From positions 1 to 64,000 of the forward strand of contig NZ_CP119562.1 of NCBI RefSeq assembly GCF_029278565.1: a DNA stretch of 64,000 nt. The letters run 5' to 3'. Below, in pieces: positions 15,185 to 23,508 of the stretch (position 1 is its first letter; each line of letters opens with the position of its first letter). Source of the stretch: Haloarcula halophila (GTDB taxonomy: Archaea; Halobacteriota; Halobacteria; Halobacteriales; Haloarculaceae). Made by a program: the position numbers and the translations under genes. The notes below the pieces were generated by a model that saw only the letters and a program-made list of their open reading frames with translations, did no database searches and was not told the origin of the DNA.

Positions 15185-15722
15185 ACGGTAGTTCGACTGT
15201 GCTGCGCGATTCGGCCTAATCGGCTCCGTAGTTTTTCTCGTGCAAGATCCGCGCTCTCTATTCAGCATAGAGTTCACGTTCCAGGGTCTTCCAGAGAAAG
15301 GAACTGCAGGGCTTTGTGAACGAACACGGGGCTCTGGCTACGCCCGAGGTGGTGGAGGTTTACGGACTACGGCGTAAAGAAGCCGAACAGCGTCTACAGA
15401 ATCTGTCCGATGTTTCGTCGTTTGAGGGCAGCACCAGAGACTTCTGGTTTTGATCACAATTTCTGCGAGAAGCACGGCCAGTTTTCTGGAGAGAGTTGCC
15501 ACCGTGAATACGGGAGTCAACGGGGCAAATCGAATACATAGAGACGGAGTCGATGGGCCGTTCCCACAGAGTTGATTTCAGCACCGCTGGGTTGAACCAG
15601 CTGTTCAGTGGGTATGCCTCCCTACCACCATATTCAATCAGTTTCACGGTGAAATCAACAAGCCTGTGGTTTCAGTTTTTAAGGGCGCTTGGCTAAAAAC
15701 GGCGAAACAAGATAACAGACCG
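15185..15722. other. Gene-poor stretch with degenerate mobile-element sequence
   Basis: No convincing gene. On the minus strand a broken reading frame shows YPLNSWFNPAVLKST, which resembles LLISWFVPVALKTAL behind the ArdC-like gene (9100-9160), and NSLQKTGRASRR, which resembles SLQKIVRASRR at 20210-20260. The stretch near 15650 (gaaatcaacaagcc) reads like the end of an insertion sequence. I take it for decayed mobile DNA. Confidence 0.4.
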
Positions 15723-16550
15723 TCAGGACCTCCGCGTGGCGGCAACCGCTATGAGCAAAAGCGTGGTGACAGTCAGTTCAAGTCCGAAGCCGGGACCGGA
15801 CCCGCCGGTCGTCGTGTCTACGAGGTCACTTTTTTCTTGCACGTCAGGGTCGTTCGGGGCGTAATCTTCGGAGTCAATCACGCCGTCCCCGTCGCTGTCT
15901 TGGATGGTGTCTTCCTCCGTACCTCCGTTCGTATCACTTACAGTGACCGTATCGGTCGTGGTTGGAGAATGGGTCGCGGTCGGCGTCGGGGTTTCGGTAG
16001 GCGTGGGTGATGGAGTTGGGGTCGGCGCCGATCCATCGGAAGCAGGATACCACCGGTGTTCGTTGTTCTGGCTGATCGTGAAACTCCATTTGTACTCACT
16101 CTGGAATCCACCGTTTTCGAACATACGGAGACAGATGGGACCGTCTTCTTCCGCATATATCTTGAATGACGCATTCTCCGTCGGCTCCGAACGCTTGTAA
16201 TAATCGGCGTCAGTACGGTACTCTTCCATGTTTTCTAATTCGGCAGCCGACGTGTCTGGACTGAGGTCAAACGTGAGCCGCCGTTCCGCGTCGCCAATGT
16301 TCTCATGGAAGATAGTCACGGCGAAATAATCGCCTTTCTCAGCCTGAAGCGACAACGCGTCGGTATCTCCGGGTGAGTTGATCGCGCCGCCGACGGCTGT
16401 CGCGTTCGCGTCGTATTTGTCCTCAAGTTCCTCGATACTATACGGCGTGTAATCACAGTTATCAGCGATCTCGTCGTCAGTCGCCTGTACGACTGCGGGC
16501 GTGGCCGCGACCAGAACCAATATTGAAATGACAACAAAGGCCTTGTTCAT
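15723..16550 (-). CDS. Secreted surface protein with PGF-CTERM sorting signal
   Basis: 275 residues. N-terminal signal peptide MNKAFVVISILVLVAATPAV cut near VQA-TDD. A domain of about 150 residues (GDTDALSLQAEKGDYFAVTI) resembles pre-peptidase-type beta folds. Then a Thr/Pro linker (PTPTPSPTPTETPTPTATHS), an EF-like calcium loop DSDGDGVIDSEDYAPNDP, and the end GGSGPGFGLELTV plus a TM helix and RRS: a PGF-CTERM signal for archaeosortase A, which removes the tail and lipid-anchors the protein. Likely a glycosylated cell-surface protein. Confidence 0.85.
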   Translation of the reverse strand: MNKAFVVISILVLVAATPAVVQATDDEIADNCDYTPYSIEELEDKYDANATAVGGAINSPGDTDALSLQAEKGDYFAVTIFHENIGDAERRLTFDLSPDTSAAELENMEEYRTDADYYKRSEPTENASFKIYAEEDGPICLRMFENGGFQSEYKWSFTISQNNEHRWYPASDGSAPTPTPSPTPTETPTPTATHSPTTTDTVTVSDTNGGTEEDTIQDSDGDGVIDSEDYAPNDPDVQEKSDLVDTTTGGSGPGFGLELTVTTLLLIAVAATRRS

Positions 16551-16740
16551 TCAGTCCGACTATTTAACACTGGATAATAAAATATTCCGAAAGGCTCAGC
16601 TTTTTCCACAGTTCGTACTGTTCTATGTCCACTTCGATACAGTCGTGTTCATTCAATAGGACTCTTTTATACTTGAGATGCTACTTTCTTCCTCTGTAGT
16701 GAACGTTCGAGGAATATGGTGGAGGAGAGTAATATACGGG

Positions 16741-17747
16741 TTACTTACCTTGCACGCCGTCCACACTGAGAGATTGACCAGCGGTATCAGGTACAAGCTT
16801 ACTCGGCACAACCCGTGTGAGAATTACCATGCCCGACAGTTCGACGAGTGTTTGGGTTACGACGATGGCTGGCGCAAGCGAATAACCTGATGGCAGTGCG
16901 AGTGCCAGGGGAAGGACGACAAGCGAATTCCGTGTCACCGATGTGAATACCAGCGAGCGGCTTTCTCCAACTCCCATTCCGAGGAGTCCAGCCGCGAGCC
17001 GTCCAAGGAGCGGCATGATGACCAGAAAGGCGACGTATATCGGGACGACAGCAGCGATCTTCCTGATTGAATCTTGTACCCGAGGGAGCTGTGAGGCGAT
17101 GATCACGAACAGTGTTACGCCCATCATCGGTACCGAGAGCCACCCCATCACGTCTTGCCACGTTTCGCCACGGGGAGAACGCTCTGCGAAGTATTCCGTC
17201 GCCCACGCGAGTGAGAGGGGATGGCAATAATCACGATGAACGCCTCGATGAATGGGCCAGCTTCGATGAATTCGGCGACTTGCTGACCCATGAACAGCCA
17301 GAGATACAGCGGGAGCAACACGAGCTGAATCAGCATGAGAGCGGGTGTCGCGGCCGTAATCTGTTCGGAGTCGCCCCCACCGAGTTCTGTGAACGTGATA
17401 ACGTAGTCGATACACGGCGTCAGCAACACCATGAACGCGCCGACAAGAATTGCCGGCTCTTGTGGCAGGAACCGTGTGAGACCAAACACGACCACCGGAA
17501 CGACGACGAAGTTCATTCCGAGAGCTGCCCCCATGAATCGCCCGTTCCGGAACGCTCGGCGGATGCGAATGAACGGGATCTCTAAGAACGTCACATACAA
17601 CAAGACTGCCAGAACAGGATTTATCAGCGGTTCTAGGACCGCGCTCGCACCCGGTATCCCGAGACCGATACCGATAGCGAACAGGACGGAAACGGCATAC
17701 AGTGCGACCTGATTGTGCTGAATCCACCGTTTCGAGAGCCCACTCAT
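16741..17747 (-). pseudogene. BASS/ArsB-type transporter, frameshifted
   Basis: From ATG at 17745-17747 the first 185 residues form five or six TM segments (VALYAVSVLFAIGIGLGIPG; NPVLAVLLYVTFLEIPF; LLTPCIDYVITFTEL). After FIVIIAIP the frame shifts and continues PLSLAWATEYFAERSPRG to a further five TM segments. Restoring one C in the run at 17217-17220 yields about 335 residues. The motif CIDYVI and overall layout fit the arsenite/bile-acid transporter superfamily (arsenic resistance protein, PF01758). No arsR or arsC beside it. Confidence 0.72.
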
Positions 17748-18080
17748 AGCCGTACTACTGTACCCCGGCGGCTAAGTCAGGAGAACCAATCATAGGGATG
17801 TCCAGCCTCGTGTGGCGGTGCGCACATGCATTTTTGACTGTGTATCATGCGAGGTGTCTGCGTCTGAAAAGTGAGCGGATTGTTATCGTAGAAACCAAAC
17901 CGCGGCACTTGTGTAACGCATTAATCGTTACTCTGGACGGTCAGCTGTTAGCCTGTACCGACCGTCAGTTTGCTTGGTCGAGTATGCTGGGAGAAGCACG
18001 ACCAGTTTCTAAGGAAGGGGCTACTGCCTTTGAGTAGCGTAAAAGGCAGGATTGCAATTCGAGGCTCTGTTGAACTCCTA
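17748..18080. other. Intergenic region with dispersed repeat
   Basis: No gene supported. It contains one copy of the dispersed repeat (17953-18015) and, at its end, ggctctgttgaa, which resembles the terminus of an insertion sequence and recurs at 21560. The IS5-type element inserted directly after it. Confidence 0.45.
17953..18015. repeat. Dispersed repeat, copy A
   Basis: Shares 28 bp with one mismatch with 20183-20210 (CTGTAC, then GACCGTCAGTTTGCTTGGTC), followed in both by gagaagcacga and a run related to ttttttggagagag. Contains the internal pairing GACC...GGTC. Confidence 0.6.
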
Positions 18081-19201
18081 TTGCCTTGTTTAATCACAAG
18101 ACAACGGCCGGATAGGGCTACTCAGACACATTTTCACAGCGTCAGCGGCACAATTTCGGGACCAGACGATGCAGTAGCTGTCACTACTGGTGCTTGGTGA
18201 ATGATCAGAACTATGGCATTTTGTTCCCACGGTCAAGTGACGACGGCGATACCTCTCCTGGATATGTCCGGAGAAGGGGAGCAGGCGGCGAGCCTAACTC
18301 GCCGCCTGCGTTAGGTTATGCACGATGCACTTGCGTGTGAGCTCCCGGAACTGGCCGTGCCAGCTCCGGGAGCGGAGCTTCTCGCCGTCGTCTTTCTTCA
18401 ACTGCGAGAACCCGGTTTCACTCATCCAGCGCTGGTTGTAGTCCTCGTTCATTCGTGCATTGTGAGCTTTCTGTAGCGGTGTCTGCTCTCGGTGCTTGAT
18501 CAACGGCCGCGTTGAGTTGGAGCGACACTCCTCACGGAGGTCGCTCCAAGAGTAGTTGGCGTCAGCAGACAACACACGCAGGTCTTCCGCGTTCCGGCGG
18601 AAGACCTGCATCCCAATATGGCCGTCCCACGCCTTCTGCGTCGTGTAATGAGTATCCTTGATTGCAGCGTGTTCACGTCAATCAGAATCGTCGTCTTCAT
18701 CTTCTGGAATGAGAAGTCTGCGCGGTCGCGGTAGTGGTAGCTCGTCTGATCGCGTTGGAAGCCACTTGCATCAATCGCTGCTTCACCGCTCCAGCCCGCC
18801 TGCTCCGCCGAAGTGCGGAGCAGGCGGCGGAGCTCACGCATCCGATACTCATCCTCCCACCGACAAATCGAGCTGTAGTGTGGAGCCTCCTCAAGGCCGA
18901 ATACAGCTAAAATACCGGACATCTCGTTGAGATAGTCTTCAGTTTCTCGTAGACTCTTTTCCAGTTCGACACGGAACAGAATCAACGCTATCTGTGTCCA
19001 CTCGGCGTACCCGTCCGCGCCTTCCGGCGCGGCGGGTACGTCAGGATCGTCTACGTGTTCTTTGGCAAGTTCTCGACACATCCACGCTAGCCGTCTGAGC
19101 GATACCATATCGCCAGACGGCGTCCATTTCCGGGTTAGCTTAACGGAATATTCCCGTCTGAGCGTCTGAGGCTGCCGCCATTAGCAGGCAAAACAAGGCA
19201 A
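18081..19201 (-). mobile_element. IS5-type insertion sequence
   Basis: Bounded by 11-bp inverted repeats TTGCCTTGTTT (18081-18091) and AAACAAGGCAA (19191-19201), 1121 bp. Flanking CTCCTA on both sides is the target duplication; because the flanks and ends share bases it can be read as up to 10 bp (AACTCCTATT). Removing the element restores gttgaactcctattgaatcc, itself like an IS end, so it landed in older mobile debris. The transposase is frameshifted. Confidence 0.75.
18294..19108 (-). pseudogene. IS5 family transposase, frameshifted
   Basis: From ATG at 19106-19108: MVSLRRLAWMCRELAKEHVD, then GWSGEAAIDASGFQRDQTSY with the first catalytic Asp. The frame breaks after DVNTL and resumes KDTHYTTQKAWDGHIGMQVF, LSADANYSW (second Asp) and LIKHREQTPLQKAHNARMNE, then RWMSETGFSQLKK with the catalytic Glu. 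One base near 18667-18669 joins the frames. The restored protein is about 270 residues, normal for IS5 relatives. Confidence 0.8.
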
Positions 19202-19238
19202 CTCCTATTGAATCCACACCTTTCCCGCTGAAACAGCC

Positions 19239-19257
19239 GGTAGGTAGGTAGGTAGGT
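19239..19257. repeat. GGTA short tandem repeat
   Basis: Four and a half GGTA units just outside the IS5 element and about 100 bp upstream of the sensor gene. No function evident. Confidence 0.75.
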
Positions 19258-19352
19258 GTGCCAAGTCATCGAAGCGAGCTGGCAAGCTATGCTAACAGTT
19301 GGCACAAACACTAATTGCCTGAGGTTAGAACTACACTTACAACCCTTTCGCT

Positions 19353-20114
19353 ATGAGTTCATTTGCGTTGGAGGACGTGAAGGTCCTTCACGTCGACGAC
19401 GAACCCGATTTCACGGATCTGGTTAAGGACATTCTCGAAAGTGAAGATTCGGCGCTATCGATCTGCACTGCTACAAGCGTAGACGACGCATTATCAATTC
19501 TCCAAGTCGAGGACCTCGACTGTATCGTGAGTGACTACGACATGCCGGGAAAGAATGGGCTTGATTTTTTAGAACTGGTTCGAGACGAGTATCCGAGCCT
19601 TCCGTTTATCCTGTTTACCGGGCGCGGTTCAGAACAAATCGCAAGCGAGGCGATCTCTGCCGGGGTCACCGAGTATCTCCAGAAAGAGACCGGGACAGAC
19701 CAGTACAAGATCCTCACGAATCGAATTCGAAACTCGGTCCAGAGTGTGCGCGCCGAAGCGGCCTTTGAGCGAACTGAAGAGCGCTATCACAATTTGGTGG
19801 ATACTGCTCCGATACCGATCGTTCTCTTCGACGAAGAGGGACGAGCCGTCTACTCGAATGAGGCTGCGGTGGAATTCTTTGATGCCGATTCACACGCTGA
19901 AGTCGAAGGAAAATCCTTTGTCGAGTTTCTGCATCCCGAAGATAGGGACGTTTCACGCGAACGCTTTGAGCAGCTCATGACGGAGGATCAACCGATGCCA
20001 GAAATTGAATATCGTATACAGACGATGAACGGCGAAATTAAAACCGCGACAGTTGCGACCGCTCCCGGAATCTACCATGGAGAGCCCGTCGCGCAGGCGA
20101 TGGTATATCAGTAA
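19353..20114 (+). CDS. Response regulator receiver-PAS protein, truncated
   Basis: 253 residues. The receiver domain (about 9-120) has the acidic pair in HVDDEPDF, the phosphorylated Asp in CIVSDYDMPGKNGLDF, the Thr in ILFTGRGS and the Lys in YLQKETG. A PAS domain follows (about 140-250: YHNLVDTAPIPIVLFDEEGR). Haloarchaeal REC-PAS proteins usually continue into a histidine kinase; here the frame stops right after AMVYQ, where the kinase linker would begin. The dispersed repeat starts about 70 nt later, so the kinase half was probably lost by rearrangement. Confidence 0.8.
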   Translation: MSSFALEDVKVLHVDDEPDFTDLVKDILESEDSALSICTATSVDDALSILQVEDLDCIVSDYDMPGKNGLDFLELVRDEYPSLPFILFTGRGSEQIASEAISAGVTEYLQKETGTDQYKILTNRIRNSVQSVRAEAAFERTEERYHNLVDTAPIPIVLFDEEGRAVYSNEAAVEFFDADSHAEVEGKSFVEFLHPEDRDVSRERFEQLMTEDQPMPEIEYRIQTMNGEIKTATVATAPGIYHGEPVAQAMVYQ

Positions 20115-20182
20115 GTTAGTCGACTGTCCTGATAGAGTTGTCTCGCCGGTGTCTACCGACGTGTCGCTGGTGACTGTAGGCC

Positions 20183-20262
20183 CTGTACTGACCGTCAGTT
20201 TGCTTGGTCGGTAGAGCATTCGGCGAGAAGCACGAACAATTTTTTGGAGAGAGCTGCCATCC
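20183..20262. repeat. Dispersed repeat, copy B
   Basis: Second copy of the repeat at 17953-18015, directly behind the truncated sensor gene. It continues cggcgagaagcacgaacaat, also related to 15465-15500. Proximity to the truncation point suggests it took part in the rearrangement. Confidence 0.6.
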
Positions 20263-20361
20263 CTAACCAGTGTGAGACGCACAAACTAACTCAATCAGAC
20301 CAAGAGATTTAGAAAAGATAGAGATTGGTGGCGTCCACAACATAAACAGAGGCAACTGTAG

Positions 20362-21495
20362 ATGCCGTTCATCGCGCGTTTGGGATCGCGGGGCGGGGAA
20401 CTAGTCTCTCCCGGCCAGGTTGATGCTGAGAACAAACTCTACTGCCCGGAGTGTGGAGGTGAGATGGGTATCAGGGATGGCGACGGAAAGAAACGGCACT
20501 TCTGGCACACCGAGAAGCTTGGTGGTGCGGACGGACACGAGTGTGATGGTGTTGGCCGGGAGACCGCTGAATCTGAGATCCACAGTCGGGTGAAAGCGTA
20601 TGCTGTCGAGGCTCTCGCAGACCGGTTCGTTAGCCTAGATACAAAACGAAACGGGGAGGAGATACCGGTTGAGGTTGCAGAGACCAGCAGCAAGAGCGAC
20701 TACCGCAGGGCCGATGCGATGGCCGAGTTCGAAGCGGAAAACCGGTTGTTTGGGCGCGGGCTGGCCGTAGAGATTCAGCACAGACATGAGGAAAAGAACA
20801 TTCCTCGGGTGAGCGCGGACTTTATCGAGGCTGGATACACTGTCCTCTGGATCGATACAGCAGATGTCGAAACACAGCGGGAGTTTCCTGATATCGACCT
20901 AGCGCTCCAGTCCGAACAATTCGTATCTTATACGCCGTACAACTGGTCTGAAATCGAGGTGCTTAATGACTTTGCGGCCGAGGAGTGGTTTCAGCTCGAA
21001 GAAGACTGGCAGCTAGAGGATCCGTTCCCGAACTGCACACACGAGTTTCAACAACAGGGCTCGATTGCGATGTGTGCTCTGTGTGAAACCAAATATCGGT
21101 GGCATGACCCTTCAAAACGCCCGGCGTTCGAGGAGACATGTGGCTTCGAGTTTGATACACGTGTGAACGGTGAGAGACCGGACTTTCCCGACAGCCCTGA
21201 ACCACATATCCACCATTGGTTCTCTATCGAACAAAACCCTGATTCTGCGGACCCTAGGTACAAAACCTCTGTCCAACGGAAGAGATGCGGGAAATGTCGG
21301 GCCTCAAAGGTTATAGATTCGGATGGAAATTCAATCATTGATCATACCGAGAAAGATATCTACGAAATCAAGACGGGACTGATGAGGCGTCAAGAACACT
21401 GTGATCACAACTGGCACCGGTACGAGGAACGATGCACACTTTGTGACCTACCGAGGTCAGATATAGATAAGGATTTCAGCGGAGGTTGGTTCTAA
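20362..21495 (+). CDS. CoiA-like nuclease-fold protein
   Basis: 377 residues. LYCPECGGEMGIRDGDGKKR and HFWHTEKLGG form the zinc and His region seen at the start of CoiA proteins. ESEIHSRVKAYAVEAL, DYRRADAMAEFE and GLAVEIQHRHEEKN follow: the E...D...E-x-Q pattern of a restriction-endonuclease-like core. TVLWIDTADVE closes the fold. The C-terminal 170 residues carry further Cys/His pairs (CALCETKYRW, CGKCRASK, CTLCDLPRS). CoiA acts in competence of Gram-positives; in archaea the role is unknown and a DNA-processing or defence role is inferred. Confidence 0.7.
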   Translation: MPFIARLGSRGGELVSPGQVDAENKLYCPECGGEMGIRDGDGKKRHFWHTEKLGGADGHECDGVGRETAESEIHSRVKAYAVEALADRFVSLDTKRNGEEIPVEVAETSSKSDYRRADAMAEFEAENRLFGRGLAVEIQHRHEEKNIPRVSADFIEAGYTVLWIDTADVETQREFPDIDLALQSEQFVSYTPYNWSEIEVLNDFAAEEWFQLEEDWQLEDPFPNCTHEFQQQGSIAMCALCETKYRWHDPSKRPAFEETCGFEFDTRVNGERPDFPDSPEPHIHHWFSIEQNPDSADPRYKTSVQRKRCGKCRASKVIDSDGNSIIDHTEKDIYEIKTGLMRRQEHCDHNWHRYEERCTLCDLPRSDIDKDFSGGWF

Positions 21496-21712
21496 TCCCC
21501 TTCTTAGAGTCTTCTAAAGAGAAAACACAGAATCAGGCGCCTGTTCAAAACTAACAGAGAGTGGCTCTGTTGAAATCCTATTCTTCAGACGGACTCTCGT
21601 CTGAAACAGCTGGCCGATGAGAACTGCTCAAGAGCAATACAGTGAGGAGCCGAAAAAGTGCTCGCGGTCGAGTTGATGCTGGATACAGCCGGTCTCAAGT
21701 GACTGCGCTTGC
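21496..21712. other. Intergenic with insertion-sequence-end-like sequence
   Basis: At 21561 ggctctgttgaaatcctatt repeats the sequence into which the IS5 element inserted near 18063. It is probably the terminus of a lost insertion sequence. No gene seen. Confidence 0.4.
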
Positions 21713-22690
21713 TCATTTCCGACCACCCTCCACATCCGTCTCTGTCTCGGTTTTCGCATCGCTCTCGCTCTCCTTACCAGCATCCACCGAACCACTCTCG
21801 CTATCTCGTTCCGTCCACTCAACTATCACCTCATCATCACCAGGTAACTCAGCGCCATCCGGCACCGACACAAACACATCTAAGTACCGAACTGACTCTG
21901 CAACATCCTCTGGCGGCTCCCCGACTTCCTCAACGAGCTCCCCGAACTTCACCCTCGACGCTTCCTGCACCGTATCTAACACATTCTGATGACGCTCCGC
22001 TCGCTCTTCCTGTTCCTTGCGCTCCTGTCGCTCCCGCTCTTTCTGCTCGTCCGTCTTCCCTATCTCCTCTAAATGCGTATTCGCCGCCCCCAGCTCGTCC
22101 TCGATACCCTCGACAGCAGACACAATCTTGTCCTCATTGCTATCGCGAATAATCTGATTCATATTCTCCACAACGTCGAAGTACTCGATCTCCTCGTGTT
22201 CCTCGTACTCCGTTCCAAACGGGCTCTCAAACTCAGTATCGACGTGCAAGATACCCTCGGAATCGCGCTCTTCTAGCTTCGACTCAATCCCGTGCATGTT
22301 AGTGGTGAAGGGTTTGTCGTCATCGAGCGGGAACCCGAGTTCGTACGACTCCCCGGGCTGGAGTATCGACGTGCGGAACTCCTGAGGGTCGTCGTCGGTG
22401 TCGGCGAAATCGAGCGTGGCATGTAAGTCGTGTGCCGCAGCATTCCCCGTGTTCGTGATTTCAACCACGAGACTAGTCGGGAACATGCTGGTAATACCGC
22501 CGCGTACTACGGGCTGGTTCGACATCTCCCGTGTGTCCGCCATTTCGTCAGTTTGTTGCTTGGTAAAGTACGTGTACGCCACCGTGACCACCACGAGCGC
22601 GGCTGAAAGGGCTATTTGCGCGGTCGAAGTAGGGTTTGTGAGGATGTACGACCAGACTTCGCCGAGCTGAAGCACGACGGAAAGAACCAT
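21713..22690 (-). CDS. Membrane-anchored coiled-coil protein
   Basis: 325 residues. An N-terminal TM helix (AQIALSAALVVVTVAYTYFT) follows a short hydrophobic segment. Next is a beta-sandwich-like stretch PTSLVVEITNTGNAAAHDL, as in COG1361-type domains, then a strongly charged coiled coil (EQKERERQERKEQEERAERH) and an acidic tail. Topology predicts a cytoplasmic C-terminus. No known family. Function unknown. Confidence 0.6.
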   Translation of the reverse strand: MVLSVVLQLGEVWSYILTNPTSTAQIALSAALVVVTVAYTYFTKQQTDEMADTREMSNQPVVRGGITSMFPTSLVVEITNTGNAAAHDLHATLDFADTDDDPQEFRTSILQPGESYELGFPLDDDKPFTTNMHGIESKLEERDSEGILHVDTEFESPFGTEYEEHEEIEYFDVVENMNQIIRDSNEDKIVSAVEGIEDELGAANTHLEEIGKTDEQKERERQERKEQEERAERHQNVLDTVQEASRVKFGELVEEVGEPPEDVAESVRYLDVFVSVPDGAELPGDDEVIVEWTERDSESGSVDAGKESESDAKTETETDVEGGRK

Positions 22691-23243
22691 TTCTCTCGGA
22701 GTTCAGTCGCGCGTATATTTTTCTTTGTGGTGAACACTCACAAACGTTCCAACGTTACGCCTGTTGTGCCGAGGAGGACGTCCCCACAACGTTCAGTGAA
22801 AAAGATACACACTTACTCCCACCCCGATAGTGAACGATGGTACACCACCCACAGAAACGAAGAAGTCAGTATCCGCGAAAAATATCTGACGGCTCATCAC
22901 TGATTTTCTGAACGGTCATGAGCTTTGTCACGCTAGCGTAGATATCCACGCAGTGCGCGTCAATCAGCAGGCTGTTGTCTCTCACGTGCGCGTCGTCGCG
23001 GTTATTTATCGTCTGCGATTCCGGCAGCGTATCGCACAGCAACTACTTCTGCTTCTTCTGCGACGCGAACGGTCCGTAGTTTCGTGGCAGGTGGTTGTCT
23101 CGGGAATTATAATCAACGTAGATGGTATACTGGTCGTTAGAGAGTTCGGTTGAGCATACGTCAGTAATCAGAACCAAACCTCTGGTTCATGATATGGGCT
23201 GTACATACTCTGTGGTGTCAAAAGATGGTTTAGACTAAGTAAA
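22691..23243. other. Intergenic region, no gene seen
   Basis: About 550 bp without a supportable gene on either strand. The right end merges into the defence operon promoter. Confidence 0.5.
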
Positions 23244-23280
23244 GGTTATATCACGCGATTGTAATGACATAACCATCCAG
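23244..23280 (+). promoter_or_regulatory. Promoter of the defence operon
   Basis: TTATATC (about 23246-23252) is a TATA box about 30 nt before ATG 23281, fitting a nearly leaderless transcript. GGTTAT (23244-23249) and ATAACC (23269-23274) form an inverted repeat spanning the transcription start, a plausible operator for the AbrB-like first gene product. Confidence 0.5.
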
Positions 23281-23508
23281 ATGACTCAGAAGACAATTGG
23301 ACAGAACACCGGTCAATCGGGCCGGGTGAATTTGTCGGGACCCGAACTCGACCAATTCGATGCAGAGGTTGGAGACGCTATCAAGGTCGATGTCGCCGAA
23401 TCGAAGGGAATCGCCAAGGCGATTATCGAGAACAGCACGGAGAGTGAGTTCGTGATCGTGTCCAAACCATCAGCTGATTCATCATCCATGGAGGAAATCG
23501 ATGAGTAA
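23281..23508 (+). CDS. AbrB-like small protein heading the defence operon
   Basis: 75 residues: GRVNLSGPELDQFDAEVGDA, IKVDVAESKGIAKAIIE and FVIVSKPSAD resemble the swapped-hairpin AbrB fold used by antitoxins and transition-state regulators. It overlaps the ATPase gene by 8 nt. The most likely job is autoregulation of the operon through the inverted repeat over its promoter, which is inference. Confidence 0.6.
   Translation: MTQKTIGQNTGQSGRVNLSGPELDQFDAEVGDAIKVDVAESKGIAKAIIENSTESEFVIVSKPSADSSSMEEIDE

Noticed and set aside
19239-19257. GGTA repeats as a CRISPR-like or origin element
   Set aside because: Only 4.5 short units, no spacers and no linked genes.
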